64,000 nt of DNA from an uncultured Draconibacterium sp. (GCF_963677155.1 NZ_OY781884.1:1606501-1670500); one strand, 5' to 3'; shown: positions 8,295 to 17,690, counted from the stretch's first letter. Made by a program: numbers and translations. The notes: a model not told the origin generated them from the letters alone.

Positions 8295-9761
8295 ATGAAA
8301 CGAAATTTCTTCTACTTTGCCTGGCGCGAATTTCTGCGGTCGGCATCGAAAAACAAAAACATGGCCACTAAAGGTATCCTTATCTTTTTTGCCATTTATT
8401 TTTCGCTGGTGGCTTTTTTTATGGGCTTCCAACTCACCGAGAATTTAAAAGATCTTGAAAATCCGGTGCAGGCATTTAACGCTATGCTGCTAATTTACTT
8501 TGGCTACGAGCTCGTTCTGCGAATTATGATCCAAAATCTGCCGACCTTTGGATTTCACCCCTTTTTATTGTTGCCGGTAAAACGCAAACGAATTGCACGC
8601 TACATGCTTAACAAATCGTTGCTACATTTTTTCAATGTTTTACCGTTAATACTCGGACTGCCGTTTGTTATACGCATCGCTGCGCCAACACTGGCACCAC
8701 CCGTTTTCTGGGCCTGGCTGGCAGCGCTGTTTTTTATGATTTTTGTAAATCATTTCCTGGCACTATACATTAAATGGCGAACCAATGAATCAGATGTCCT
8801 GTTTTACAGTTTCCTCGGATTAGCTGCAGGCTTAACTGCCATCGACTATTTTAATATCGTTGACCTGACCGGAGGCTTTGGAAAACTCTTCGATTTTGTT
8901 GTAGCCAATCCATATGCTGCAATTCTCTTCCCACTTGCGATTGTTGCATTGTACTTTTTAAACCAATCGTATATCAACAGCCGTTTCTATCTCGACGAAC
9001 TTAGCAAAAAGAAAAAACAAGGAGCTACGCACGATTTCTCGTGGCTGAATAATGTTGGCGACTACGGAAAAATGCTGTCGCTGGAAGTGAAAATGATTAT
9101 GCGTAACAAACGCCCGAAAAATACAGCCATGATGTCAGTGCTATTTCTTTTCTACGGACTTATAATTTACAAAACCAACGGCGGAGAAGAAATTCCGGAG
9201 TTTATTCTCGTTTTAGGCGGTATGTTTATGACAGGTGTTTTCAGCATGATGTACGGACAGTTTTTCCCGGCATGGCACGGTAAATACTATCCTTTGCTGA
9301 TGGCTCAAAACGTTCGCATGAAACAGGTTATTCAATCGGCCTTTTTTTTGATGGCAGTAACGAACGTTGTTTTTTACCTTCTTTCGTTGGGCTACATGTA
9401 CATTTCGCCAAAGGTGCTGTACATTCATTTAGTGGTTATGCTTTACAACGTTGGAGTAAACTCGTGGGTGATTTTTGCTCTGGGACTAAATAGTAAAAAA
9501 GCAATCGAATTAAATCAACGAGCAGCATTTAACTACCAGGGCGTTGGCGCTACCCAGTGGCTGATGGCCTTTCCGGTTGTTTTTGGTCCGGTGGCATTTT
9601 ACGGATTGCTTTCGTGGGCATTCGGAAGTATCGCTGCCTACGTAGTTTTTGGTTCTTTGGGACTTATCGGAATCATTCTTCATCCGCGTTTAATCGACTA
9701 TTTCACCGGGCAATATCTAAAACGCAAGCATAAAATGATTTACAATTATAAATCAACATAA
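8295..9761 (+). CDS. DUF5687 family membrane protein (ABC transporter permease)
   Basis: A 488-residue polytopic membrane protein with about ten to twelve predicted helices, for example ATKGILIFFAIYFSLVAFFM and FWAWLAALFFMIFVNHFLAL. The opening MKRNFFYFAWREFLRSASKN and the middle segment LSLEVKMIMRNKRPKNTAMM are typical of DUF5687, a Bacteroidota permease family found next to an ABC ATPase. The ATG at 8295 was preferred over a TTG three codons upstream. The ATPase gene follows after 114 bases on the same strand, so the two probably form one exporter. The substrate is unknown; related bipartite systems move lipids, peptides or antibiotics. Confidence 0.85.
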   Translation: MKRNFFYFAWREFLRSASKNKNMATKGILIFFAIYFSLVAFFMGFQLTENLKDLENPVQAFNAMLLIYFGYELVLRIMIQNLPTFGFHPFLLLPVKRKRIARYMLNKSLLHFFNVLPLILGLPFVIRIAAPTLAPPVFWAWLAALFFMIFVNHFLALYIKWRTNESDVLFYSFLGLAAGLTAIDYFNIVDLTGGFGKLFDFVVANPYAAILFPLAIVALYFLNQSYINSRFYLDELSKKKKQGATHDFSWLNNVGDYGKMLSLEVKMIMRNKRPKNTAMMSVLFLFYGLIIYKTNGGEEIPEFILVLGGMFMTGVFSMMYGQFFPAWHGKYYPLLMAQNVRMKQVIQSAFFLMAVTNVVFYLLSLGYMYISPKVLYIHLVVMLYNVGVNSWVIFALGLNSKKAIELNQRAAFNYQGVGATQWLMAFPVVFGPVAFYGLLSWAFGSIAAYVVFGSLGLIGIILHPRLIDYFTGQYLKRKHKMIYNYKST

Positions 9762-9875
9762 AGAGAATTGCTCGCAGATAGCGCTGATTTAGCAATAGAA
9801 AATAATAGCTTTAAAATACAAAACAAAAAATAACCATATACCGAATGAAATATCTTCGGCAAAACTTTAAAAATC

Positions 9876-10598
9876 ATGATACAAGTAAAAGACCTACAAA
9901 AAATATACAACGGAACAACAGTTCTTAATCTTGAAGAATTACACATTGCAAAAGGCGAAGTATTTGGCCTGGTTGGTAACAATGGGGCTGGAAAAACTAC
10001 TTTCTTCTCCCTCGTCCTCGACCTGATTCGGGCCAGCAAAGGCGAAGTGATTATCAATGGAATTCAGGTTTCAAAAACCGAAGAATGGAAAGAGTTAGTA
10101 GCTGCCTACATCGACGAAAGTTTCACCATTGGCTACCTTACTCCCGATGAGTATTTCGAATTTATTGGCGAATTACGCGGTTTGAATGCCAAAGACGTAT
10201 CGAATTTTCTGGAAGATTACACCGACTTCTTTAAAGACGAAATTTTGGGTAAAAAGAAATTTATCCGCGACCTGTCGAAAGGAAACCAGAAGAAAGTAGG
10301 TGTTGTTGGCGCTTTTCTCGGAAATCCTGAAGTAATTATACTAGATGAACCTTTTGCCAATCTCGACCCTTCATCGCAATACCAGCTACGGAATATTATT
10401 AAAGATATTTCGAAACAAAAGGAAAAAACACTGCTGATTTCTAGCCACGACCTCGACCATGTTGCCGATGTGTGTTCGCGCATTGTTATTTTAGATAAAG
10501 GAGAAGTGGTTCGCGACGTGGAGAAAACAGATTCTACACTGGCCGATTTGGAAGAATTCTTTACCGGAGTTCGAAAAGAAGAATCGCTGACCGAATAA
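9876..10598 (+). CDS. ABC transporter ATP-binding protein
   Basis: A 240-residue nucleotide-binding subunit. Walker A is GNNGAGKTTF (about residue 35), the signature motif is the variant LSKGNQKKVGV, Walker B is VIILDEPFANLDP, and the H-loop is SSHDLDHV. All ATPase elements are present. The compact single-domain form matches the DrrA/CcmA-like exporter ATPases. It follows the DUF5687 permease and should work with it at the inner membrane. The end of the protein is short and acidic and has no extra domain. No regulator is linked. Confidence 0.92.
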   Translation: MIQVKDLQKIYNGTTVLNLEELHIAKGEVFGLVGNNGAGKTTFFSLVLDLIRASKGEVIINGIQVSKTEEWKELVAAYIDESFTIGYLTPDEYFEFIGELRGLNAKDVSNFLEDYTDFFKDEILGKKKFIRDLSKGNQKKVGVVGAFLGNPEVIILDEPFANLDPSSQYQLRNIIKDISKQKEKTLLISSHDLDHVADVCSRIVILDKGEVVRDVEKTDSTLADLEEFFTGVRKEESLTE

Positions 10599-10700
10599 AA
10601 AAATCGCCCCCTCACACCTTAATTTTGTCGTGCAAAAGGATAATAGGATTACTTTAAATTTTTCATTATTTTTATTTTCCTTTTAAAACTGATTTGCCGC

Positions 10701-11171
10701 ATGAAAGACCAGGAACAACAAGCACAACAGGCTTTTTCTAAAATGGCACAACTCTGCAGCCGTTCAGAGCAGTGCTCTGCTGATATCCGTAAGAAAATAC
10801 TGACTTACGAAATCGTAGATGAAATTGTAGATGAGATCATCGAAAAACTGATTGCCGAGAAATATATCGACGATGAACGTTATGCCAAAGCCTACGTTAA
10901 CGACAAATTTAAATTCAACAAATGGGGCCGTGTAAAAATGCGTCACTACCTGCGTCATAAGGGGATTTCGGATGCCACCATCGATAAAAGCCTTGAAAAG
11001 ATTGAGGAAGAGAAATACATTAAAGTGCTGGTAAAAACCATGAAAGATAAAGCCAAAACCATTAAAAAGAAAGACAAGTTCACCAAAATGGGGCAGATTA
11101 TTCGTTACACTCAGGGACGTGGTTTTGAGCCGGAATTGATACACCGCTACATGAATGAAGTTTTAGACTAA
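10701..11171 (+). CDS. recX: Regulatory protein RecX
   Basis: RecX binds RecA filaments and limits strand exchange. The 156-residue length is normal. The three-helix repeats characteristic of the family are visible: LIAEKYIDDERYAKAYVNDK, then KWGRVKMRHYLRHKGISDAT, then GQIIRYTQGRGFEPELIHRY. The segment IDDERYAKAYV is the most conserved RecX block. recA is not in the window, and the gene stands alone between the ABC transporter and the transglutaminase-like gene. It is intact, with no sign of truncation. Confidence 0.92.
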   Translation: MKDQEQQAQQAFSKMAQLCSRSEQCSADIRKKILTYEIVDEIVDEIIEKLIAEKYIDDERYAKAYVNDKFKFNKWGRVKMRHYLRHKGISDATIDKSLEKIEEEKYIKVLVKTMKDKAKTIKKKDKFTKMGQIIRYTQGRGFEPELIHRYMNEVLD

Positions 11172-11286
11172 AAGTATATTATTAAACATATATTTTCATA
11201 TTACTTTTTACATTCTGAATAATTAACATTACTCCCGGATAATTCATATTTCTTGAAACTAAATACTTTGCATAAATCCGACTAAC

Positions 11287-13803
11287 ATGCGCACCAGCTT
11301 TTTTATTCTATTTTTATTGTCATTCCATTTCGTCTTTTCACAAACACAAATAAAAAAATCCCCCACCCCTAGCTGGGTAAATTCAATTTCGTACGAAGAT
11401 AAAGACGTAAATTCTGAGAATGGCGGATTTCAATACCTTTTGCTCGACTATCAGGATAATTTTCTGGAAGAAGCGTCCTACAAACATATTGCAATAAAAC
11501 TGATTAATTCAAATGGAATTCAATCTAACTCGGATATTACGGTTGTGTTCGATCCCTCGTATCAAAAATTATATTTCCACTCGTTGCAAATCATCCGAGA
11601 CGGAAAGGTTATCGACAAGCTGAATCTCAACAACTTTCAAATCATTCAAAGAGAAACCAGTCTCGACAGATCGTTGTATGATGGTTCTTTAACTGCATTA
11701 TTAAACCTTACTGATGTAAGAGAAGACGACATTATTGAATATTCATACACAACAAAAGGATTCAATCCAATTTACAAAGGAAAAGTTTCCAATACTATTT
11801 ACCACCAATATACTATTCCGGTTAATCACATTTATTCAAGGTTGATAACAGACAAACATGAGCATTTCAATTTAAAACTTTATAACAATGCAAGTAACCC
11901 GGAAATTAAAGAATATTCGGGTATTCGAGAATATGTTTGGAATGTGAGTGCGCTGGATTTTAAACTGTATGAGAATAACCTTCCGCCATGGATCAACATT
12001 CACAAAAAAGTATCATTCACAACCATAAGAAACTGGGAAGAAGTAGTAAACTGGGCACTCCCCCTATATACCTACCCAAAGGAATCAGTAAAAGAAATTG
12101 CACGCTTGATTCCGCAAAAGAAAGACAAAAAAGACGCAATTACCTCCTACATCCGGTTTGTGCAAAATAAAATTCGATATCTTGGATTCGAAGACGGAAT
12201 CAATGCATTCAGGCCACATCATCCTAAAAAGGTTTTTAACCAAAGATTTGGGGATTGTAAGGATAAATCGCTGTTATTGGTTTCACTGCTTCGAAATATT
12301 GGTGTAGAAGCTTATCCGTGCCTGATAAATACCTATTTAAAGGATTCCGTTTTAAGCGAACTCCCTTCAATAAATACTTTTAACCATTGCATTGTAAATT
12401 TCAACTACGAGGGTAAAACTTATTTTATCGATCCAACAATCTCTGATCAGGAAGGAGATCTGGATAATTTATCGTTACCTGACTACGGTTATGGGCTATT
12501 GATTAAACCAAACGAAACAAAACTGACAGCCATTGCCCCCACTCCGAACCCCAGTATCAAAGTAAAAGAAATAATAACCTTAGATTCAATTAACGGGAAC
12601 GCCACCTTTTGGGTAACAACAACCTATACCGGTTCTAAAGCCGATGCAACAAGAAGCTACTTTAATTCAAGCTCAAGAGAGTCTATAAAACAGGATTATA
12701 CAGAATTTTATCGCCATCTGTATCCCCGAATTGAAACTGCAAACTTAGTAGATATTATTGAAGACGATAGCACTCAAAATAAGGTTGTTGTGCGCGAAAG
12801 CTATACAATTAATAAAATTTGGGAAAAAGGTGCTTCAGGCAACGATATTTACTGCGACATTTACCCGATCGTACTCGAAACTTACATCGATTACATAAAA
12901 GCAGCAAACCGAAAGCTTCCTTATTATTTGAGGATTCCGTTCACCTATGAACAAACTACCGAAATTAATATGCCTGAAAACTGGAACGGAGATAACATAA
13001 AAACGTCTGTTGATGGCAAATACATGAAATACTCGAATACAACCGATTGTAATGGATCAAAAATTACTGTGACACACAGCTACGAACTGTTCCAGTCAAC
13101 TATTCCCGGCAATTCAATCGAAACCTTCTTAAACCATATTGAAGATATAAAAAGCGAACTCCATTATTATATTACCTACAATCCTGATCGCGCCAAATTC
13201 AAGATTAGCTGGATCTCGGTATTGCTGGTGTTACTCTCTGTTGGATTAACCACTTCTTTGTCTGTATTTCTTTACAATCGTTACAATCCAACTCCACAAG
13301 AAACAGACACCAACAAAGCAATTGGTGGTTGGATGGTTCTTCCATTACTCGGATTATGCCTTACTCCTTTTGTTCTTATTTTTCAGATCTTTACTGAAGA
13401 TTATTTTAACCACAATATATGGATTGGAGTTTATAATGCAGAAACAGCCCTTCCATCAGCATTTTTATTTGTTCTTGGAGGAGAATTAATTTATAACGTA
13501 TTTCAACTTACGTTTTCAATTTTTCTTATCGTTCTGTTTTTTAAGAAAAGAACCAGCCTCCCCCATTTGATTTCATTTTTCTATATCTTTCTTCTGGTCG
13601 GAGCTGTAGGCGATTTTCTTGCTCTAAAATTTCTACTTCCTGATCTATATACACAAACCGATCCGAGTGAAAATTTCAGACAAATTTTAAGCGCATTTAT
13701 AGGAGTGGCAATATGGGTTCCGTATTTTCAAATTTCAGAACGCGTTAAAGAAACCTTTACTAAAACCAGTAAAAACAAATCGAAGGAAACAAGTCCTGTT
13801 TAA
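11287..13803 (+). CDS. DUF3857-transglutaminase protein with C-terminal DUF2569-like membrane domain
   Basis: An 838-residue cell-envelope protein. A signal peptide (MRTSFFILFLLSFHFVFS) is followed by a DUF3857 domain (about 40-240) and a transglutaminase-like core (about 265-400). The core has the catalytic triad: cysteine in FGDCKDKSLLLVSLLRNIG, histidine in TFNHCIVNF and aspartate in YFIDPT. A long beta-rich region follows to about residue 620. A membrane helix (ISWISVLLVLLSVGLTTSLS) then leads into four more helices starting GGWMVLPLLGLCLTPFVLI and ending VPYFQISERVKETF, the DUF2569 pattern. The arrangement puts a papain-like domain outside and a four-helix domain in the membrane. Proteins of this class are common in Bacteroidota, but their substrate is unknown. 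No neighbour suggests a pathway. Confidence 0.85.
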   Translation: MRTSFFILFLLSFHFVFSQTQIKKSPTPSWVNSISYEDKDVNSENGGFQYLLLDYQDNFLEEASYKHIAIKLINSNGIQSNSDITVVFDPSYQKLYFHSLQIIRDGKVIDKLNLNNFQIIQRETSLDRSLYDGSLTALLNLTDVREDDIIEYSYTTKGFNPIYKGKVSNTIYHQYTIPVNHIYSRLITDKHEHFNLKLYNNASNPEIKEYSGIREYVWNVSALDFKLYENNLPPWINIHKKVSFTTIRNWEEVVNWALPLYTYPKESVKEIARLIPQKKDKKDAITSYIRFVQNKIRYLGFEDGINAFRPHHPKKVFNQRFGDCKDKSLLLVSLLRNIGVEAYPCLINTYLKDSVLSELPSINTFNHCIVNFNYEGKTYFIDPTISDQEGDLDNLSLPDYGYGLLIKPNETKLTAIAPTPNPSIKVKEIITLDSINGNATFWVTTTYTGSKADATRSYFNSSSRESIKQDYTEFYRHLYPRIETANLVDIIEDDSTQNKVVVRESYTINKIWEKGASGNDIYCDIYPIVLETYIDYIKAANRKLPYYLRIPFTYEQTTEINMPENWNGDNIKTSVDGKYMKYSNTTDCNGSKITVTHSYELFQSTIPGNSIETFLNHIEDIKSELHYYITYNPDRAKFKISWISVLLVLLSVGLTTSLSVFLYNRYNPTPQETDTNKAIGGWMVLPLLGLCLTPFVLIFQIFTEDYFNHNIWIGVYNAETALPSAFLFVLGGELIYNVFQLTFSIFLIVLFFKKRTSLPHLISFFYIFLLVGAVGDFLALKFLLPDLYTQTDPSENFRQILSAFIGVAIWVPYFQISERVKETFTKTSKNKSKETSPV

Positions 13804-13864
13804 AATCAAACAATGTAAAGAGCTTATCTTTGCGCAAAGACTTTAAACTCCGAACTTTTCATCG

Positions 13865-13872
13865 TACATTTG
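13865..13872 (+). promoter_or_regulatory. Probable -7 box of the prfB promoter
   Basis: TACATTTG matches TAnnTTTG and lies 26 bases before the prfB ATG, with TTTA 19 bases upstream as a partial -33 element. A second match, TATCTTTG at 13825-13832, could be an alternative start. Confidence 0.6.
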
Positions 13873-13897
13873 CGTCCAACAAAAAATATACAATTAA

Positions 13898-14987
13898 ATG
13901 ATTTTAAAGGAACAGGTAAAAGACCTTGTTGAGCGCCGGGATGCGCTGAGGAGGCATCTTTGACTACGATGCTAAATTAATTGAACAGGAAGAAGAAGAA
14001 TTAAAAACCCAGGATCCTGAATTCTGGAATAATCCCAAAGAAGCCGAAGCCCAAATGAAAAAAATCCGCACCATAAAAGTGTGGACCGATGGTTTTAAAG
14101 AAGTACACGAAGCTACCGAAGATTTCCTTGTGTTATACGAATTTTTCGAAATGGAAGAGGCCAGCGAAGAAGAAGTTGATCAAGCTTTTGCCGAAACACT
14201 TACGCTGATTGAAGAGCTGGAAACACAAAATATGCTTCGTAACGAAGAAGACCGTTTGGGTGCCGTATTACGCATAAATGCAGGTGCCGGCGGTACCGAA
14301 AGTAACGACTGGGCCGATATGCTTTTTCGTATGTACACCCGCTGGATAGAAAAACAAGGCTACAAAATGAAAATAGCCGATATGCAGGCCGGCGACGAAG
14401 TGGGTATAAAAAGCTGTACCATCGAAATTGAAGGCGAATTTGCGTACGGCTTTTTGAAAAGTGAAAACGGCGTTCACCGCCTGGTACGTTTGTCGCCATT
14501 TAATGCACAAAACAAACGAATGACTTCGTTTACTTCGGTTTATGTGGCACCACTGGTCGACGACACCATTGAAATAGAGATTAACCCGGCTGATATTACC
14601 TGGGATACTTTCCGAAGCGGAGGCGCCGGTGGCCAGAACGTAAACAAAGTGGAAACAGGTGTTCGACTGCGACATGCCCCTTCCGGTATTATTATCGAAA
14701 ATACCGAAAGTCGTTCGCAATTGGGCAACAAAGAAAATGCGTTGAGGCTTTTAAAATCGCAGCTTTACGAAATGGAACTGCGTAAACGCCACGAAAAAAC
14801 GGCCGAGATCGAATCGGCGAAAAAGAAAATTGAATGGGGCTCACAAATCCGCTCGTATGTGCTGCAACCTTACAAAATGGTAAAAGATGTTCGTACCAAT
14901 TTTGAATCGGGAAATGTTAATGCGGTGCTCGACGGAGAACTCGACGGATTTATAAAAGCATATTTAATGGAATTTGGCGGGCAATAA
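13898..14987 (+). CDS. prfB: Peptide chain release factor 2 (programmed +1 frameshift)
   Basis: RF2 recognises UGA and UAA stops and releases the finished peptide. The coding region is in two frames. ATG at 13898 opens 21 codons ending CAT-CTT, then TGA at 13961. Shifting +1 at CTT-T, translation continues from GAC at 13962 to the stop at 14987, giving 362 residues, the normal length. The fusion reads MILKEQVKDLVERRDALRRH, then LDYDAKLIEQEEE. The GGQ catalytic motif is in FRSGGAGGQNVNKVETGVR. An open frame starting at the internal ATG at 14055 would lose about 50 N-terminal residues, so it should not be used as the gene start. Apart from the frameshift the protein is unremarkable. Confidence 0.96.
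13949..13964 (+). promoter_or_regulatory. prfB frameshift signal (AGGAGG-CAT-CTT-TGA-C)
   Basis: AGGAGG at 13949-13954 sits three bases before the slippery codon CTT, followed by the in-frame stop TGA and C. This is the classical RF2 autoregulatory site: low RF2 lets the ribosome pause at UGA and slip +1, helped by pairing of 16S rRNA with the purine stretch. It is the only strong Shine-Dalgarno-like element I noticed in a genomic region that otherwise does not use them. Confidence 0.93.
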
Positions 14988-15088
14988 ATACACCGAAAAC
15001 CCGCTTTATTCTTGCTTTTTTCACCGGCTTTTTACATCTTGTAAAAGTCGGTAAAGTTATTTAATAACCTTTCAATTCATCATATAAT

Positions 15089-17152
15089 ATGTACTCAAAA
15101 GAAAAATTCATTAACCGGGAGATTAGTTGGTTATCGTTTAACGAAAGAGTGCTTCAGGAAGCTCAGGATCCGGCAACACCACTTTTCGAACGCATACGTT
15201 TTATCGGAATTTTCTCGAATAACCTCGATGAGTTTTTCAGGGTGCGCGTGGCAGCGGTGCGACGAATGGTTGCACTTGGCCGCGATGAAGAAAACCTTCT
15301 GGGAGCAATGACACCGGATGAATTGCATAACAAAATACAGGAGATTGTATTTGAGCAGCAAAATAAGGTTCAGGAGATTTATGCGAATATTCTTGAAGAG
15401 CTGGAAGAGAACAATATTTCTATCATTGATGAAAAGGATTTGACGGAAAAGCAAGGCGAGTTTGTGCGCAATTACTTTTACGAAAAAGTATTGCCCAACC
15501 TGGTACCCATTATGCTAAGCAAAAAGAATAAGTTCCCTTATTTGCGCGATCGCTCGGTTTACCTGGCTGTTAAGCTTTGGAAAAAAGAAGATACTGAAGA
15601 TCTGGCATATTCACTAATTCGAATTCCGGGTCGATCAGTACCGCGCTTTTTAGTACTGCCTGAGGAAAACGGCAAACAGTTCGTACTTTATCTCGACGAT
15701 ATTATTCGTTTCTGCATGGCCGACATTTTTTTCTATTTTGATTACGACATGTACGGGGCTTACACCATAAAAATTACGCGCGATGCCGAATTAGATCTCG
15801 ACGATGACATCTCGAAAAGTTTTGTGGAAAAGATGAGCCACAGCCTGAAGAAGCGTAAAAAAGGAAAGCCGGTTCGTTTGATTTATGATCGCAATTTACC
15901 CCAGGATCTGTTAAAGTTTCTGCTGAAAAAAATGAAACTGGCCGAAGGCAGCGATGCCATTCCCGGGGGCAGATACCACAACCATAAAGACTTTATGAAT
16001 TTCCCCGATATAGGGAAAAAGAAACATTATTATACCAAGTTGCCGCCATTCCGCCACAAGGATTTGCCGCCGTTTACGAGTATTATGAAAATGATGCGTG
16101 AGAAAGACATCATGTTGCATTACCCGTATCAAACGTTCAATCACTTTATCGACTTTTTGCGCGAAGCAGCCATCGACCCTAAAGTAAAAGAAATAGGGTT
16201 GACAATTTACCGTGTAGCCTCAGCATCGAAAGTGGTTAATGCTCTTTTAAACGCGGTAAGAAATGGCAAAAAGGTAACTGTAATTATTGAGCTACAGGCA
16301 CGTTTTGATGAAGAAGCAAACATTTTCTGGTCGAACAAATTACAGGAAGAAGGAGCTACCGTAATCAATGGAATTCCGGGAATGAAGGTACACAGTAAAC
16401 TGGCTTGGGTTCACCGCGAAGAAGATGACATGATGCGCAATTATGCCTACATCGGAACAGGGAATTTTCACGAGGGAACCGCGCGCGTTTATGCCGACGA
16501 TGGTTTGCTTACCGCTGACCCAAGACTGGCGAATGAAGTGGAGAAACTGTTTGATTTCTTTAAGCAAAATTTCCTTCGCCACGATTACAAACACCTGGTG
16601 GTAAGCCCGTTCACCATGCGTCAAACATGGGAAGAAAACATTGAGAACGAAATTGCGCTGGCCAAACAGGGAAAACCGGCCTGGATGACACTGAAAATGA
16701 ACAGCCTCATCGATCCAAAAATGATGAAAAAGGTGTACAAAGCAGCTCAGGCCGGAGTAAAAGTGAAGCTTATCGTTCGTGGAATTTTCGGACTACAGGT
16801 TGGACTCAACGGATTCAGCGAAAACATAACCGCAATAAGTATAGTAGATAAGTACCTTGAACATTCGCGCATATTCCTTTTTGGCGCAGGTGGCGCAGAA
16901 AAAATGTATATTTCGTCAGCCGATTGGATGCCCCGAAATTTAAACCGCCGCATTGAAGTGGCCTGCCCTATTTACGACGAAAACATTAAAACGGAGTTGA
17001 AGAAAATGCTGGAAATTCAACTTCAGGATAATTCAAAAGCAAGAATTCTCGATCCTGAATTATCGAATAAATATGCACGGAGAAATAATACCGATAAAAA
17101 ATACCGCGCACAAGAAGATTATTACAATTACATAAAATCAATCACGAATTAA
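15089..17152 (+). CDS. ppk1: Polyphosphate kinase 1
   Basis: Makes inorganic polyphosphate from ATP reversibly through a phosphohistidine. The 687-residue length fits PPK1. The N-terminal domain begins KFINREISWLSFNERVLQEA and contains NNLDEFFRVRVAAVRR. The catalytic phospholipase-D-like C-terminal domains contain the histidine in NGIPGMKVHSKLAWVHR and the nucleotide-binding block YIGTGNFHEGTARVYADDGL. The late histidine block is YLEHSRIFLFGAGG. All motifs are intact. No exopolyphosphatase or phosphate regulator is adjacent. A 100-base gap separates it from prfB. Confidence 0.96.
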   Translation: MYSKEKFINREISWLSFNERVLQEAQDPATPLFERIRFIGIFSNNLDEFFRVRVAAVRRMVALGRDEENLLGAMTPDELHNKIQEIVFEQQNKVQEIYANILEELEENNISIIDEKDLTEKQGEFVRNYFYEKVLPNLVPIMLSKKNKFPYLRDRSVYLAVKLWKKEDTEDLAYSLIRIPGRSVPRFLVLPEENGKQFVLYLDDIIRFCMADIFFYFDYDMYGAYTIKITRDAELDLDDDISKSFVEKMSHSLKKRKKGKPVRLIYDRNLPQDLLKFLLKKMKLAEGSDAIPGGRYHNHKDFMNFPDIGKKKHYYTKLPPFRHKDLPPFTSIMKMMREKDIMLHYPYQTFNHFIDFLREAAIDPKVKEIGLTIYRVASASKVVNALLNAVRNGKKVTVIIELQARFDEEANIFWSNKLQEEGATVINGIPGMKVHSKLAWVHREEDDMMRNYAYIGTGNFHEGTARVYADDGLLTADPRLANEVEKLFDFFKQNFLRHDYKHLVVSPFTMRQTWEENIENEIALAKQGKPAWMTLKMNSLIDPKMMKKVYKAAQAGVKVKLIVRGIFGLQVGLNGFSENITAISIVDKYLEHSRIFLFGAGGAEKMYISSADWMPRNLNRRIEVACPIYDENIKTELKKMLEIQLQDNSKARILDPELSNKYARRNNTDKKYRAQEDYYNYIKSITN

Positions 17153-17205
17153 AAACCGTTGAACCATTTCCTGTTTTTTGTGTCTTTCAACTAAAAAGAT
17201 TTAAA

Positions 17206-17544
17206 ATGAAGATATATCACAATCCACGCTGCTCGAAAAGCCGAAAAGGGTTGCAGTACCTCGAAGATAAAGGTTGTAATTTTGAAGTTGTAACCTACCT
17301 GACTGATGGTTTAAGCGAAATAGAACTAACAGAGCTAATTGCTAAAACCGGCAAAAAGCCTTTTGATTTTGTGCGCCAGCACGAAAAAGACTACAAAGAA
17401 CAATACAAAGGGAAAGTACTAAGCGATGAAGAATGGATAAAAGTACTGGTGGAAAATCCGAAACTTCTGCACCGCCCTATCGTAGTGAACGGCGATAAAG
17501 CTGTTCTGGGAAATCCTCCTGAAAATATTGATGAGCTCCTCTAA
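17206..17544 (+). CDS. ArsC/Spx-family thioredoxin-fold protein (arsenate reductase-like)
   Basis: A 112-residue thioredoxin-fold protein. It begins MKIYHNPRCSKSRKGLQYLE: the NPRCSKSR segment carries the single active-site cysteine of glutaredoxin-dependent arsenate reductases. The later NPKLLHRPIVVNGDKAVLGN block is the cis-proline region with one substrate arginine (HRP). In well-studied ArsC proteins another arginine follows in a LxRP motif; here that position is Asn (GNPPE). That makes true arsenate reductase activity less certain. No ars regulator or transporter is nearby, so a general ArsC-like redox role is as likely. The fold is certain, the reaction not. Confidence 0.8.
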   Translation: MKIYHNPRCSKSRKGLQYLEDKGCNFEVVTYLTDGLSEIELTELIAKTGKKPFDFVRQHEKDYKEQYKGKVLSDEEWIKVLVENPKLLHRPIVVNGDKAVLGNPPENIDELL

Positions 17545-17588
17545 AACACTCCTCATTCGCGGGAACCATCAACAGTGAAGAAAGTTAT

Positions 17589-17690
17589 GTTCCCCGATTG
17601 TCAGTGGCAGCGTGTCGAAAAAACAGTTATTAATGCCTTTGCCCGTGGCAATGCCACCAAAAAATGATTTGGCGGGTTTTGTCGGGGAAC
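17589..17690. other. Structured intergenic element bounded by GTTCCCCGA / TCGGGGAAC
   Basis: Between the ArsC-like gene and the sucD terminator, a 9-base perfect inverted repeat (GTTCCCCGA at 17589, TCGGGGAAC at 17682) encloses about 84 bases. Inside are a perfect hairpin GTGGC-AAT-GCCAC and an overlapping one CCACCAAA / TTTGGCGG. The layout looks like a multibranch RNA or a small hairpin-rich repeat element. It is too short for a gene, and the open frame over it resembles nothing. It may be a small RNA or a mobile palindromic element; the sequence alone does not decide. Confidence 0.4.

Noticed and set aside
9762-9875. CTCGCAGATAGCGCTGATTTAGC between the ABC permease and ATPase genes as a regulatory palindrome
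   Set aside because: Only AGCGCT is symmetrical; no consistent stem or second copy in the window was found.
14055-14987. prfB as a 310-residue gene beginning at 14055
   Set aside because: It omits the conserved N-terminal helix region and the frameshift signal; RF2 length and sequence require the start at 13898.
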